Assembly: GCF_019112545.1 (NCBI RefSeq)
Contig: NW_025064881.1
Location: 1,896,591-1,960,590, forward strand
DNA length: 64,000 nt
DNA from: Guyanagaster necrorhizus
Taxonomy: Eukaryota; Basidiomycota; Agaricomycetes; Agaricales; Physalacriaceae
Direction: 5' to 3'
Each line of letters opens with the position of its first letter. Within the stretch, counting starts at the first letter, position 1. Below the pieces are notes generated by a model that was not told where the DNA came from, searched no databases, and saw nothing but the letters and a program-made list of their open reading frames with translations. Shown one piece after another: positions 21,987 through 33,600 of this stretch. Both the position numbers and the translations under genes were made by a program.

Positions 21987-23842
21987 TCATAGTTTCCTCA
22001 TGGTTTTTTCGCCGGCGGTAGTTACTCTCTCCACCTGTACCTTGAACTCGCTGCCAAACTCTTTCTTGGTGGCCTTCTTTTCCGCACGCCTCATGGCGCG
22101 GTTGACCTTCACTGCTGTCTTACGAGCCTTTTTTGACTCGGCCGATTCATTTCGCGGTCGTGTGACTGTTGCTTGACGAGGAACTGAGGAGGCGAATCAG
22201 TACGAATCAAAGCAGGGTGCAAACGGGTGTATTTCGTACTTCTTTTCAAGTCGGGCTCGGGAGGTTGAGCTCGAAGTTTGGCTTGCTTGGGTTCGACGAC
22301 GGAAGGTAGTCCGGTTTTCGGATCGAGTGTTATCTTCGGAGTTCGCCTGGTATCGCAGGCTCGGATAAGACGCGGATGGTTTTCGAGGTTAGTATAAGTT
22401 GCTAGAGATGTTTATGAATTATGGTAATCAACAAAGTGGCATGTCACTCACTGAGTATGGTTTCGCAATCCCACCTGTCTTTCTTGTCCTCCTCAAGCTC
22501 TAAAAAGAGGTCCTCCTCGGGGGTATCATCATCGTCACTATAGGATTCTTTGACGCGCTGATCTTGTCCCATAGCTCTCCGCAAAGTCTCCAACTTTTCC
22601 ACCCCACTATCGCCTTCAAGTTTGGGCTTCATCTTTCGGCCGAGGATTTCGTAGTCATTGAGAAACTCGTCCATCATGGATGAAAAGTCATCGCGAGCCG
22701 TGATGAGCTCCGGAGCCTCGTCGGATTCGGAATCATCGGGCATTGACGCGCGATCGTCTTCGTCTTCGTCTTCATTGTACTCCTTAAGCATTACCTGCAG
22801 TAAATGCACGTTTAATACAAGAAATGGCTATACGAGCATAAGGAGTGCTCCACCTGATCAAATCTCTCATCAAGAATTTGCAGCGCTTCATTTCGATACA
22901 TGCTGGAGCTGCTCATGCTGTAACCAGAAGCATCGCTGCCGCCTCTCCACCTCTTCTTGCCTCCGATAACAGTTATTGTTGGAAGGCCCGCGACGGTGTC
23001 TCCACCATCAGATTCATCCTCCCCATCATCGCTATTACTGGCCGATAGATCCTGCTGTGATTTTTTAAATCGATCGAAGCGTGCCTCCCAACCCTCATCC
23101 TCGTTCCCAGATCCAAGGCTGGAAGAATCTCGCTCCTGTGAACCTTCAACTACGCCATCCTCAAAGAAGGGATAGTCCACTTCTTCATCACTAGGACGTT
23201 CACCATCCGTTATCAGCTCTCCAAAGAAGTCATCTTCGAGGTTATCGTCTACAAATGCGTCATCTTCCAGAGCCTCGAGGACTTGGCGTAAGTGGGGATC
23301 CATATCAGGTTGGAAGCCAGATATACTGTCGGGGATGGCTTGTTGAGATTCAAAATTTCTAGGTAGCTCGGACGTAGATGGTAAAACGCCTTCTGGTAAG
23401 TCCCTAAGAGAGAGACCAGCTCCATTGCCAGATTTCTTTTCTTTTCCGGACCTCTTGGAAGAAGAGGGTGCCTCAATGAGGATGCTGTCGACACCGTCCT
23501 CTTGTACGCCAACTTGTCGAAGATGTTGCATGTAGTCATATTCTGCGTCATCGTAGTAGATTCCATAGAGCGCGGCGTCCCCTGGTGTGGTATGCGATTC
23601 ATGCAAAGTGTCGCCTATAGACAAAAGCGCCTCGAGCTCTGCTCTAGACTTTCCCTGGAGGGGATATCAACAGACGAAATGAAGAATAGCAGTAGGCATG
23701 CCTTTTTGTCGTTTTCACGTACAACGGGCTTCAAAACATGAATCGCAGCTTCTGAGTCATGGATAAGAGGGTCCCGTTGAGACCGGTGCACGAGTTGGAA
23801 ATGTTTTGCGCCTGGCTGACGAAATATTGACTTGGGCGCCAT
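21987..23842 (-). CDS. LTV1: LTV1, 40S ribosome biogenesis factor
   Basis: Five exons (23842-23702, 23654-22854, 22794-22452, 22401-22240, 22183-21987) give 547 residues. The N-terminus MAPKSIFRQPGAKHFQLVHR with SQRDPL is the Ltv1 signature. A long acidic middle follows, then the C-terminal block WDCETIL, NLENHPRLI, and a Lys/Arg-rich tail (RPRNESAESKKARKTAVKVN). Ltv1 joins pre-40S particles, supports head assembly with Rps3 and Enp1 and is released on phosphorylation. It is conserved from yeast to human. The first intron (23701-23655, 47 nt) begins with GC, not GT; no nearby GT gives an open reading frame. The 206-bp space to the TAF2 start is shared head to head. Confidence 0.92.
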
Positions 23843-24048
23843 GAACGAAGTATAGGAAAATTTGATTCCAAAAACTATCGACGAATTACCATGATATTAC
23901 ATAAGCAATCTCGGGTTGAAAGCAACCTTCAGTCTCACCGTACTTTACGTTCTTCTGGTGCTCTTCCACCATCGTTGATCGTAGCTCTATACACCCCGGA
24001 AGTGGTATTTGTTCAGACGAAGTTCCCTGGCATCGGTCCCGACGAAGC
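23843..24048. promoter_or_regulatory. Divergent promoter, LTV1 / TAF2
   Basis: 206 bp between the LTV1 ATG (23842 minus) and the chosen TAF2 ATG (24049 plus). An upstream ATG at 23891 opens a different frame (74 codons) that overlaps the TAF2 start region and could act as an upstream ORF. Confidence 0.4.
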
Positions 24049-27000
24049 ATGGATGGCCGTTCGCGCGAACAGTTCCGCAGAGGTTTCTCCATATACGTCT
24101 CTTTCGCCCTAATTCTCGCAGAGTGTACTGACATTTCGTTTGTGGTATCTACTAGTCACCAAAAGGTTGTTTTGGAGATTGATTTCTCGGGGAGTCTTTG
24201 GGTATGCACGTCTGCCGTTCGTGGCGAGTAAGGCGCTTAACCTGTCATTTACAGGGATACACAGAAATCACTATTGTTCCAACGAGTAGTGAACTGAAGA
24301 CTATATATCTCAATTCTCGACAGTGTAGTGCGTGTTTGGTGGTCTGAGAGGGTAATGCTGCCTGCTTACGCATGTCGTCCCAGCTATTCATTCCGTGACT
24401 GTTGGATCCTACGACGCGGAATTCGCATGCTCCGACCTTTTCTCAAATATCAACCTTGGATCTTCTCCAAATGATGCTCAAGATTGCCATCGGCACCTAG
24501 AGCTGAAGAGGAAGCTCTATTCCGCATTTCAAGAAGGCGATGATGGGGAGTTGGCAATTGGCATCCCTAAGGACGTTTCGCTGAAGTATTCGGGGAGTCT
24601 CGCATCGATTGGCTTGCCTAGTGACGGTGAGTTGCCATAATCCTCGTTCTTGTGACTAATCTTTTAATCTGCCTCCACAGCTGCAACTCCCGACCCGCAG
24701 ACGCCAGGCGTGTCTCAAGCGCAGAATGGTCACACCGCTCCAGAGTTTTCTCCTATCGTTGTCAAGATCTCGTACAGTCTTCGTAACCCAGTCGATGGCT
24801 TTGAGTTCGTCCTTCCCGACGATTCTCATCCATATGTAGGTCGAACCTCATTTAGCACGTATCATATGTCAAGTTAACTGTATCTCCCAGCGCGTACCTC
24901 ACGCGTACACAACTCCATCATGTCCCGACGCTTCCAGATGCTGGGTTCCGTGTGTTGATAGTATGAATGAGAAATGTACATGGGAGTTTGAGTTTGTCGT
25001 TCCTCGCTATTTGGAGGAGTCCGACTTTCTTCAGGACGAGGAGGTAAATGAATTGTCACCGACGCTTGTGATTTGTAGTGGCGAGCTAGTGGAACAGGTA
25101 CGCCTTCATGAATGCGAGATTTCTAGCATGTCTCTGACTTGAACACCCAAATAGGTAGCGCATCCATACAACTCGAACAAAACTATATTCATCTTCTCGC
25201 AAGCCGTTCTTACGTCAGTTCAGCACATTGCTTTTGCAGCAGGACCTTTCCACATCCTTACCATACCACCTGAGGGCATGTCTGATGACGCCACGACCAC
25301 CTCACAGCAACCAGGGATGTACGCCTTCTGTCTTCCTGGGCAGGAATCGTACCTCTCGATTTCAACTTCTGCTCTCCGCTCCGCGATGACTTTCTATGCA
25401 ACCGAGTTTGGCTCATACCCATTCGGTTCGTACAAAGTTGTATTTGTCGACGAACTTCCAGTCGAAAGATTTGATAGCTCTACGCTTTCTCTTGTGACCG
25501 TCGATCTGCTGCATGGGGATGACGCGATAGAGCAGGCCATTGAAATCAGGCAAATCCTCAGCCATGCTTTAGCTTGCCAGTGGGCTGGCATAAACATCCA
25601 ACCGAAAACTTGGTCTGATATCTGGCTAGTAAATGGTTTAGCGCTTTACATCAATGGGCTATTCCTACGCAAGTTTTTTGGCAACAATGAGTATCGCTTC
25701 CGGCTCAAGAAAGATATGTATCGCGTTTTGGAGCGAGACAACGGTACAATGCCGCCAATCTGCCAGCCGCAGGTCCTTGATCCTCCCGATTCCACCGTCC
25801 TCCCTTTCATTAACCTAAAGGCACCTCTGATTCTCCATATATTGGATCGACGGCTTGGGAAGTCCGGGACTTCCCTGGGTCTGAGCCGTGTCCTTCCCAA
25901 GGTATTTCTATCAGCTATTAGTGGAGAAATGCCGAACAATATGCTGTCTACACATGCGTTTTTGAGGACTTGTAGAAAAGTCAGTGGGGTAGATTTGCGA
26001 GGCTTTGCCGAGCAATGGATTTATGGGAGCGGCTGTCCTGCGTTCGGGGTGTCTGCGTCTTTCAACCGAAAGAAGATGGCGGTTGAGATTACCATGCGAC
26101 AAGAAAGCCCTGCGTATAAAGTTCATGAGAATAGCGAAGTGCATAAGCAAATGCTCAAACCTGTACCGTTCTTCGAGGTGAGCTATGTTTTGTATCCAAG
26201 AAGGGTTGTAACAATTTTGAAACTAGGGTACGATGACAATAAGGATTCATGAAGCCGACGGGACGCCTTACGAACATGTTCTTGACATCCGGTCTCCTTT
26301 CAAGCGGTACGAAGTACCTTTCAATACCAAATATAAACGTGTCCGCCGCAATACAAAACGGTATCTTGCCCGTCAGGCTGCTGCACAAGCTGCTGCTGAG
26401 GGTGATACGGAAGCGGCTGAGGCCATGGGTATGGTCGATATGGGCTTCGGTTTGGATATCTGGGAGAAAGAGAAAGAGCGGGAGAACTGGAAGGTGGCTG
26501 ACTGGACGGAGGAAGATGAGGGATTGATGAGCGGAGCGACATATGAGTGGATTCGGATGGACGCCGATTTCGAATGGATTGCGAATTTGAATTTTGAACA
26601 ACCTGATTTTATGTGGGTGTCTCAGCTGCAGAGGGATAGAGATGTTGTTGCCCAATTAGAGGTATATTCAGTCTGGACTACCAGACCTCTAATCATTCAC
26701 GCATTCCATTTTAGGCCGTGCATGCTCTTGCAAAACAACCTACAGCGATAGTTTCTAGCACTCTTACCAAGACTGTGTTAGTATCCAACTATCATTATCG
26801 GATTCGGACAGAAGCCGCGAGTGCCCTGGTTAATGTGAGTGCTCTGTGGACACCTCCGAAACTTCTGACGTTAAGTAATGTAGTGCGCCATCCGTCGACT
26901 CGATTTCCTCGGTCTGTTCCACCTATTCAAACTCTTCCTACGATATTGCTACGAACCAGAAGATTCAAATCAAGACTTATTTAGTCATACTTATGTTCCA

Positions 27001-30000
27001 AAGCCGAACGATTTTTCAGACCTGTCAGAATACTTTGTCCGCAAGGTATGTCCGGGGTTTCGATCAGCATGACCTTTTCCAATTGACGCCTCTGGTAGAC
27101 ACTCGTAACAGCGATCTCAAGAATTCGGTTCGAAAATGGCAAATCACCGTCCGTAGTGCGACAATTCTTGATTGATCAACTCAAATACAATGACAACACT
27201 GTAAATCCGGTAAGTTTATTCAATGGTCTCGCTAGACAGTATTGATGTCATTATTAGTACTCTGATGGGTTTTATATTTGTACCATCATATCTGCAGCAG
27301 CCTGTGCCACGATATCAATGGCAGCTCCTGAGCGTGGCGAGCTTTTACCGACGGAAGTCCGATCAGAACATAATGCAGAAGACCAGCAGCTTCTCAAGGG
27401 AATTGTTGCTGAAGTTGATAGGTATCGCAGTATGGACAGGCTGATCCCCTCCGCCCACAACATCGTCACCATAGCGGCTTTGGAGGTGAGTTTGCATTCA
27501 GTCTCACCCTGTTATTCCGGACTGAACAATTGCCTAGTTTTATATGGTTCTCGGTGTTGCCAATCTCATCCCAAGTTATCAGGCAGTCTTCTTCCTTACT
27601 GCTAGGTACGGTCTTTTTTCCCCCAACGGGTGAAATGTTGCTCATTCCCTTTACAGAGATGGAAACTATACGCCTGTGCGGATTGCCGCCTTCGACGGAC
27701 TCTTTCTCACTAAGTGGTATACTCCTGCCATCATGCGCTACGTCCTCGCCGTTATGGCTAACGATCCATCGCGAATTGTCCGGAGATATGTTGCCCGGAA
27801 TGCGTGCTATAGCTTGGCTCTCCTCGTGCAAATGGGTGAGCTGAAGTCGGGTTCCAAGGACTCGGACGCGTTGCTCATCGAAGAAGATGGCAATAATCCT
27901 GAGAAAACTAAGGAGTCGAAGAAGAGTGAAATGGATGCTATGATCAAAGTCCTCAGAAAGGATCGGGAAGTAGGCAAGAATGAAGTCCTCAGGGAGTTCT
28001 TGATGGCTACTGCACTGTGAGTAGCTTACGTTCGCCTTACTTGCCTGCTTATCGCGCCGGCAGTGCTCCCGATGTTGATCATGAGGTTCGCTGGTGCATC
28101 CTCAAACTAGCTGACCTTCTCATTCGTCCAGTGGACGAAGTGCCCCCGAAGCTCTCGCTACATCTACCACCCAAGACCCCAATCACCGAAACCCCGCCAC
28201 CGCTTCCTGTCACCAAAGTCTCCATTAAGCCTCAACGAAAAGCAAGCGTGGTGGCCAACTTAAAGAGCCCACTTTCTACCTTCCACGTGCCACCAAAGCT
28301 CAAGTTATCCAACGGTGGATCGACTCGAGATGTTACTCCTAAGCCTCTTCCTCTTCCCCCTCCTCCTCAAAGCACTACTCCGGTGTTGTCCTCCAAGAAA
28401 TCCAGCCCCTCTGTCGTTTCACCTTCTCCCGCTAAAGGAAAGCCGAAAGGAAGACCGCCTAACAAGAACCCGAAGCGGACACAGGTCCCGAAAGCTCATT
28501 CAAGCGGCATGAGCTTGGCTGACCTCACAGCTACACGGAACGCTTTGAAGAAAATAAGGGACCATAAGCACGCCAGATGGTTTCTACAGCCTGTGGACCC
28601 CGTTCGAGACAAGGCGTTGAAGTATGTACACCTACTAGCTCATCTTGGTCAAACTTACTGACGTGTTTTAGTTACTTTGATATCATTAAGGAGCCTATGG
28701 ATCTTGGTACTATGGGTGCACGATTGGAAGCAGGACTGTACAAGGATAGATTTGCCTTCAGGGATGATTTCCGCGTAATGATCGCTAACGCCAAGCATTA
28801 CAACATGCCTGGTAGCCCTGTGCACGATGCAGCTATTGCACTTGAGGTAGCATTTGAGAAGCGTAAGCTGCCTGATTCTCCTTCTTGACCCAGGTTGTTC
28901 TAATATAAACGATAGTATGGTCTATCATGAGCAAAACACTTGAAGCAGCAGACAACAAAGCCCAAGCTGCTGCTGCTGCTGCCGCTGCCTCCGCCGCCGC
29001 TGTCGTGCCACCACTCCCCAAATCCAGACCTCCAGTTCCTACTCCTACATTTACACCGCCACCGCTGACACCAGGTGTCGGAGATCATGCTCCTCGTAGT
29101 GCTACTCCAGCTGCTGAAGGTGCTGCAAGACCAATGATTAAGCTACGAATGGGAGCGCAGCCCAAACCTGAGGAGCCTCCGAAGCGGCGTATTATGAAGG
29201 TCAAAGCACCACAGGCTGCCGAAATCGATGCCCCACCTCCGCCCTATATCGATGACGGGTCGGCTGATATTCTAGCGGAAGTACTAGCTATCGAGCGTGA
29301 GAAGGATGAGCAGAAACAGCGCTCGGCACAAGCAAAATCTGCTATAAACGGGGCTCCTGCCAAGCGCAAGGCGTTGAGCAACGAGGCTGACGACATCCTA
29401 GCTTTGGCGTCTCCGTCAAAGAAAGAAAAGTCTGCACCTATTGTTGCTACTCCGACGCCGTCTGGATCCTCTTTGACAAGAATTGTTGTTCCTGCTGTCT
29501 CTCAAAAGCCTGTTCCAACCAAATCCAAGAAAGACAAAACAGAGACTCCCGGTGCTCCTCGACCGTCAGTGAAAGGAAAAGAAAAGGAAGTCCTTCCGTT
29601 ACCAGAAACTCCATCGTCGAAAGCCAAACGCTCAGTTGGGGACCAGGCAGCCACTCCTATGAACCAGAAGAAAGTTAAGGCATTATTGACGGCAATCAAA
29701 CTCCTTCCGGAAGCCCGTATATTCAACAGACCCGTAGATCCCGTTCTGGATGGATGTCCAAGGTGAGTAAAGTGCTTGAATTTCTTATAATTGCCTGAAT
29801 ATACTTCCAGCTATTTCGATGAGATTTCTCAACCCATGGACTTTGGCACAATGTCGGAGAAACTCACACAGAATCAATATCAGACCATGGAGGAGTTCCG
29901 AGCCGATTTCGAACTGATTATTGCCAACTGTCGTCAGTTCAATCCTGCCAAAACCTATCCTCATGATTGCGCAGCCGTTCTGGAGAAATATTTCCGAAAA

Positions 30001-30474
30001 GAGTGGCCCAAACTCGTGGAGCGAAAGCTGACATTCGCTGAGAAACGAGGACTTCTTGGAGTGATGACAAGCATAGTGAAAGATAATGTGTGAGTGGAAC
30101 CTTATCTTATGCCTTCGTCCTCTCATTCTTTTAGTTCCTGGATCTTTCGAGAACCCGTCGATCCTGAATTACTTGGTATTCCGACATACTTCCAAGTCAT
30201 ACCTCGCAAGGATGCTCGGGACTTAAGGACCATCAGAACCAAGCTTGAGAGTGATAAGTATGAAAGCGTTGAGGCTTTCCAGGCTGACATCTCCTTGATG
30301 ATAAATAACGCCATTACCTTCAACGGCATGGATTCCGAAGTCGGTCCGTTGGCAATCGCTTGTCGCGATAAGATTCAAAGTTTGATAAACGCTTGGAGGT
30401 TGTCACAGGACAAGAAGAGAAAGGACGTTGAGAAGGGGAACTCCCAGCCAAGTAAGAAAACTAAGCTCAGTTAG
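24049..30474 (+). CDS. TAF2: TFIID subunit TAF2 with three C-terminal bromodomains
   Basis: Eighteen exons joined with consistent phase give about 1850 residues. Residues 1-700 form the M1-aminopeptidase-like fold: SHQKVVLEIDFSGSLWGYTE, VPHAYTTPSCPDASRCWVPC and ELPVERFDSSTLSLVTVDLL. The zinc motif is lost (HALACQW instead of HExxH), as in all TAF2. A HEAT/ARM-like region follows to about 1130 (HYRIRTEAASALVNCAIRRL). After a Pro/Lys linker come three bromodomains: about 1280-1365 (YFDIIKEPMDLGTM, AKHYN), 1630-1735 (YFDEISQPMDFGTM, CRQFN) and 1738-1830 (FREPVDPELLG, AITFN). Each keeps the acetyl-lysine-binding Asn. TAF2 binds promoter Initiator DNA in TFIID; fused readers could tether TFIID to acetylated chromatin (inference). 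The start is uncertain: most TAF2 read RGF-x-SHQK, but here about 20 extra residues intervene and no in-phase intron removes them. Confidence 0.9.
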
Positions 30475-30664
30475 ATTGTATTATTACAGGATTATGTGTA
30501 TCGTACTGTCTGGCATGCTAGAGCTGATTTAGATCAATTGCACCATTCACATACATTGAAACTATAGAAACGCAGATGAATGGCCTACATCTAAGTTGAG
30601 GTCAGAGGGTATCAATGATCAAAGGTATAGCGTTCAGAGGAAGGAAATACATTAGGTATCATTT

Positions 30665-33600
30665 TTACCAGTCAGGCCACAGCTCTACCAAGCTGTTATT
30701 GCAATCCTCCTCTGGAGTGTCATTTTGCTTCATCCAACGATCAGGAATCTGGGATAGATAGATCAATAAGTGGTTGAAATTATACGGCATTTAGACGTAC
30801 CAGAGGAAAGTAACGATCCATCGCGCCGATGAATCGCTGTCGATACTGTTTAGGAGTAACGATGGTAGGTTCGCCCCGACCTGCTCCGCCAAGAAAGGCC
30901 GATTCCTTAACCCAACTTTCTAGCTTCTTGTCCCAAGTATAGGTTCGAATATAATCTAGCCAGGATACTTAAGAACAAGACGTAATACTGGGAAATTTCT
31001 TTTTCACTGACCGACTATGCCTACGACTAGTTCGTTGTTCTGACTGTCAACCTATATTAGCATAATTTAGTTCACGTTTCGCAGCAAGTAAAAGATGGGG
31101 CACTAACACCGCACACTAAAGAATAATCCATGACGTTGATGTCGGCTAAGAATTTGCTATCATTGTAGAGAGCGCCCCGCAGAATTCTCTTTGAATGCTC
31201 GCGCAGATAAAATGGGGTCAAATGAGCAGCTATTTCCCAAAGTCAGCAGATGAACAGGACTTGTTCATGCATATCATACTTTGAACTAAATTCTCATCAA
31301 GAAGGACTTCGTTTTCTCTACCGGTGGACTGGACGTGACGATTTCGAGTGGAGCCTTTCAGATCATATATCTATTTTTATTTATAAGATGAATAAGTTCG
31401 AGGATTAGGCATGCATACCTTTGAGAATCGACGGTCATAAAACAAATTTTCCATCACCAGGAGGTTCATTTGCGTTGACTTGATTTTCCCAGGACCTTTA
31501 TCATTGGTCTTCCTGAAAGTAAGCTTATAACAGCCAAAGACTTTGGCGAGAAGGGTCGGACGCTAAACAGACTCTTAGCCTTGTCGTGGTATGCGGGAGG
31601 GTAGAAATTTATCTTACATCAGCGGATACAGCAGAAGACATGTAGTCGAAGTAAGCAGGTGCGAACGTTTCCATAGTTTGTAACTCAGGTCTAGACAGTT
31701 CTTTTGCAATAAACCGATCATCTTTAAATGATATCAACGTCTGAAAAATATACGCAAAGCAATCGTTCACCCACCTCGAGTTTTCAGGAATGCTGATCCC
31801 GATTTTCCGCCACTGGCATCCCACTTGACACATCGTGCTAATGACTCAACCATGCTCCTTTCACAGTCGTATGTACGACGCAGAGCGTCAAATTGTTCCG
31901 GATAAAGCATAGTGCAGCTGATGGTCAAGCCACCACTCTCGAAAGCTGTATATGAGAACGACTGAGCCAAGGCTAACAGAAACGAAGGTAAGAAACCTAC
32001 AAATTGCCCAAGGTAGTTTAGATGAGGGTACTTTGAGGTCTTCGGTAGGATCGGCCAATTCGGAGGCGTCCACATTAACAACACCCCACGTTGAAGTCGA
32101 CTCGGCAACGGAATGATCATCAGGCATAAAAGCTTCGCCGTCCGTCAAACGAGGCTCGCGAGCTGTACGCTTCTCAACACGCGATTTGGTAAGCATTTCA
32201 CGATATTGAGGTGAGCTTTTTGAGTGTGTCAGTTGCAAAGCATTGCAGACAACCGCAACTTACTTCAAGGCTAACGCAATGATAGACGTCGGCTCATCAG
32301 TGCGGACAACCATGGAAGAATCCCGAAATATGTGCTCTGGATCACTCATAGGATCGTCCCCCTCAAAAGCACTACGAGATGCCGGCGGAGGCTGAAGCCA
32401 AAATCCTGACAATGCTTTGAGAATGGAATTGCGCTCTGTACCTGCTCCCATTTCAATGTCTGACTGTGGCGGAGTCAACGACATATTGTGGTCCATTTTC
32501 GCTGATGACAAGAACGGTGAAGGTGGAAGGGAAATAGGCCCTGGAGGAGCATGTTTCGTTTGGTCATCCAGACTTTTCCCGCTAGTATCTGATGAATCAG
32601 CGGGGAAAGCAGTGGAGGCTAGAGGCGCAGTCTGAAGGGCTACGATTTCCCTGGGTGATTCATCGCCGGGTGTTTCGGTTTGGTTTATGAGCTCCGCAAC
32701 AGACGGTTCTTCATTGCCGTCCCCTTCGTCATCAGCTTCACTACTGGAATCTGAACTTTCAGACTCGTCATTAATAGCGTCTTTCACACTGTCCAGTACC
32801 TCGACACGGGCCCGTGCCGAACCAACAGGCCGAGCACGCCGTCCTCGAATAACATTGTAACGGCTTTTTGAGCGCTCAGCATCACGACCCAAACGCTCAA
32901 AATGCTTAGCAATGTTGGAAACCTTTCCTCCCGGAGTCCCCACCGGTCTACGAAACGTGGACTTGGTCCCAGTGCTTGGTGCCGATCGTACTGGAGTCTT
33001 ATCTTTCGACCGGTTTAATAGTCTTGACCGCCCGCTTTTCAGTCCGAGAGATGCAGGTGATAGTACTTTGAGGTTAGAAGGTGACGAGGGACGGTGCAGC
33101 TTCAGTTCCTTGCCTCTACCGCTTACAGAACGTTTTTCCGGTGAAGGTCGTCGGGAAGAATCACGAGACTCCTGATAAACCGGTCCGGGTATGCGAGTGC
33201 CTTGAAACCCTTGACCAAGCGACCTTCTTGTGTGAGTAAGATAACGGGGCGCAATATTTGCTGCATAGCTCTGTTCAAAGTCAGACGTAGAGGGTTTCTT
33301 TGCAAGCGGGCGATGTCTACTTTTTGCACGAGTGACGCTACGAGGGACAACAGGGACAGTATACTCTTGATCACTTTCGGAAACAACGATGCGAGGTGCA
33401 AGTGCAGTTTTTGTCAAGTCCTGTATGCCCTGAGGTGGCAGGTAATCTTGATATTTCTTGACCAACTCTGCAACACTGGGATGGCGGGCTGGTCGCCGAG
33501 GTAGTCTTGACATGCGTTGTGCACGAGACTCTCCCTACAGTGATGTTAGCAGGTGTATAGTGTGTAGAGCTTGGCCCGTGACTAACCGCTTGAGGTATGG

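Noticed and set aside
28900..30474. Independent bromodomain gene starting at ATG 28927
   Set aside because: The upstream exon joins in phase (AAG C|TA TGG TCT, KLWSIMSK) and completes the end of bromodomain 1, so 28927 is an internal Met.
30635..31850. Separate small PIP kinase gene downstream of FAB1
   Set aside because: Its exons lie on the same strand directly after the FAB1 linker exons, with family-matching order and no stop between; they form the C-terminal kinase domain of one protein.
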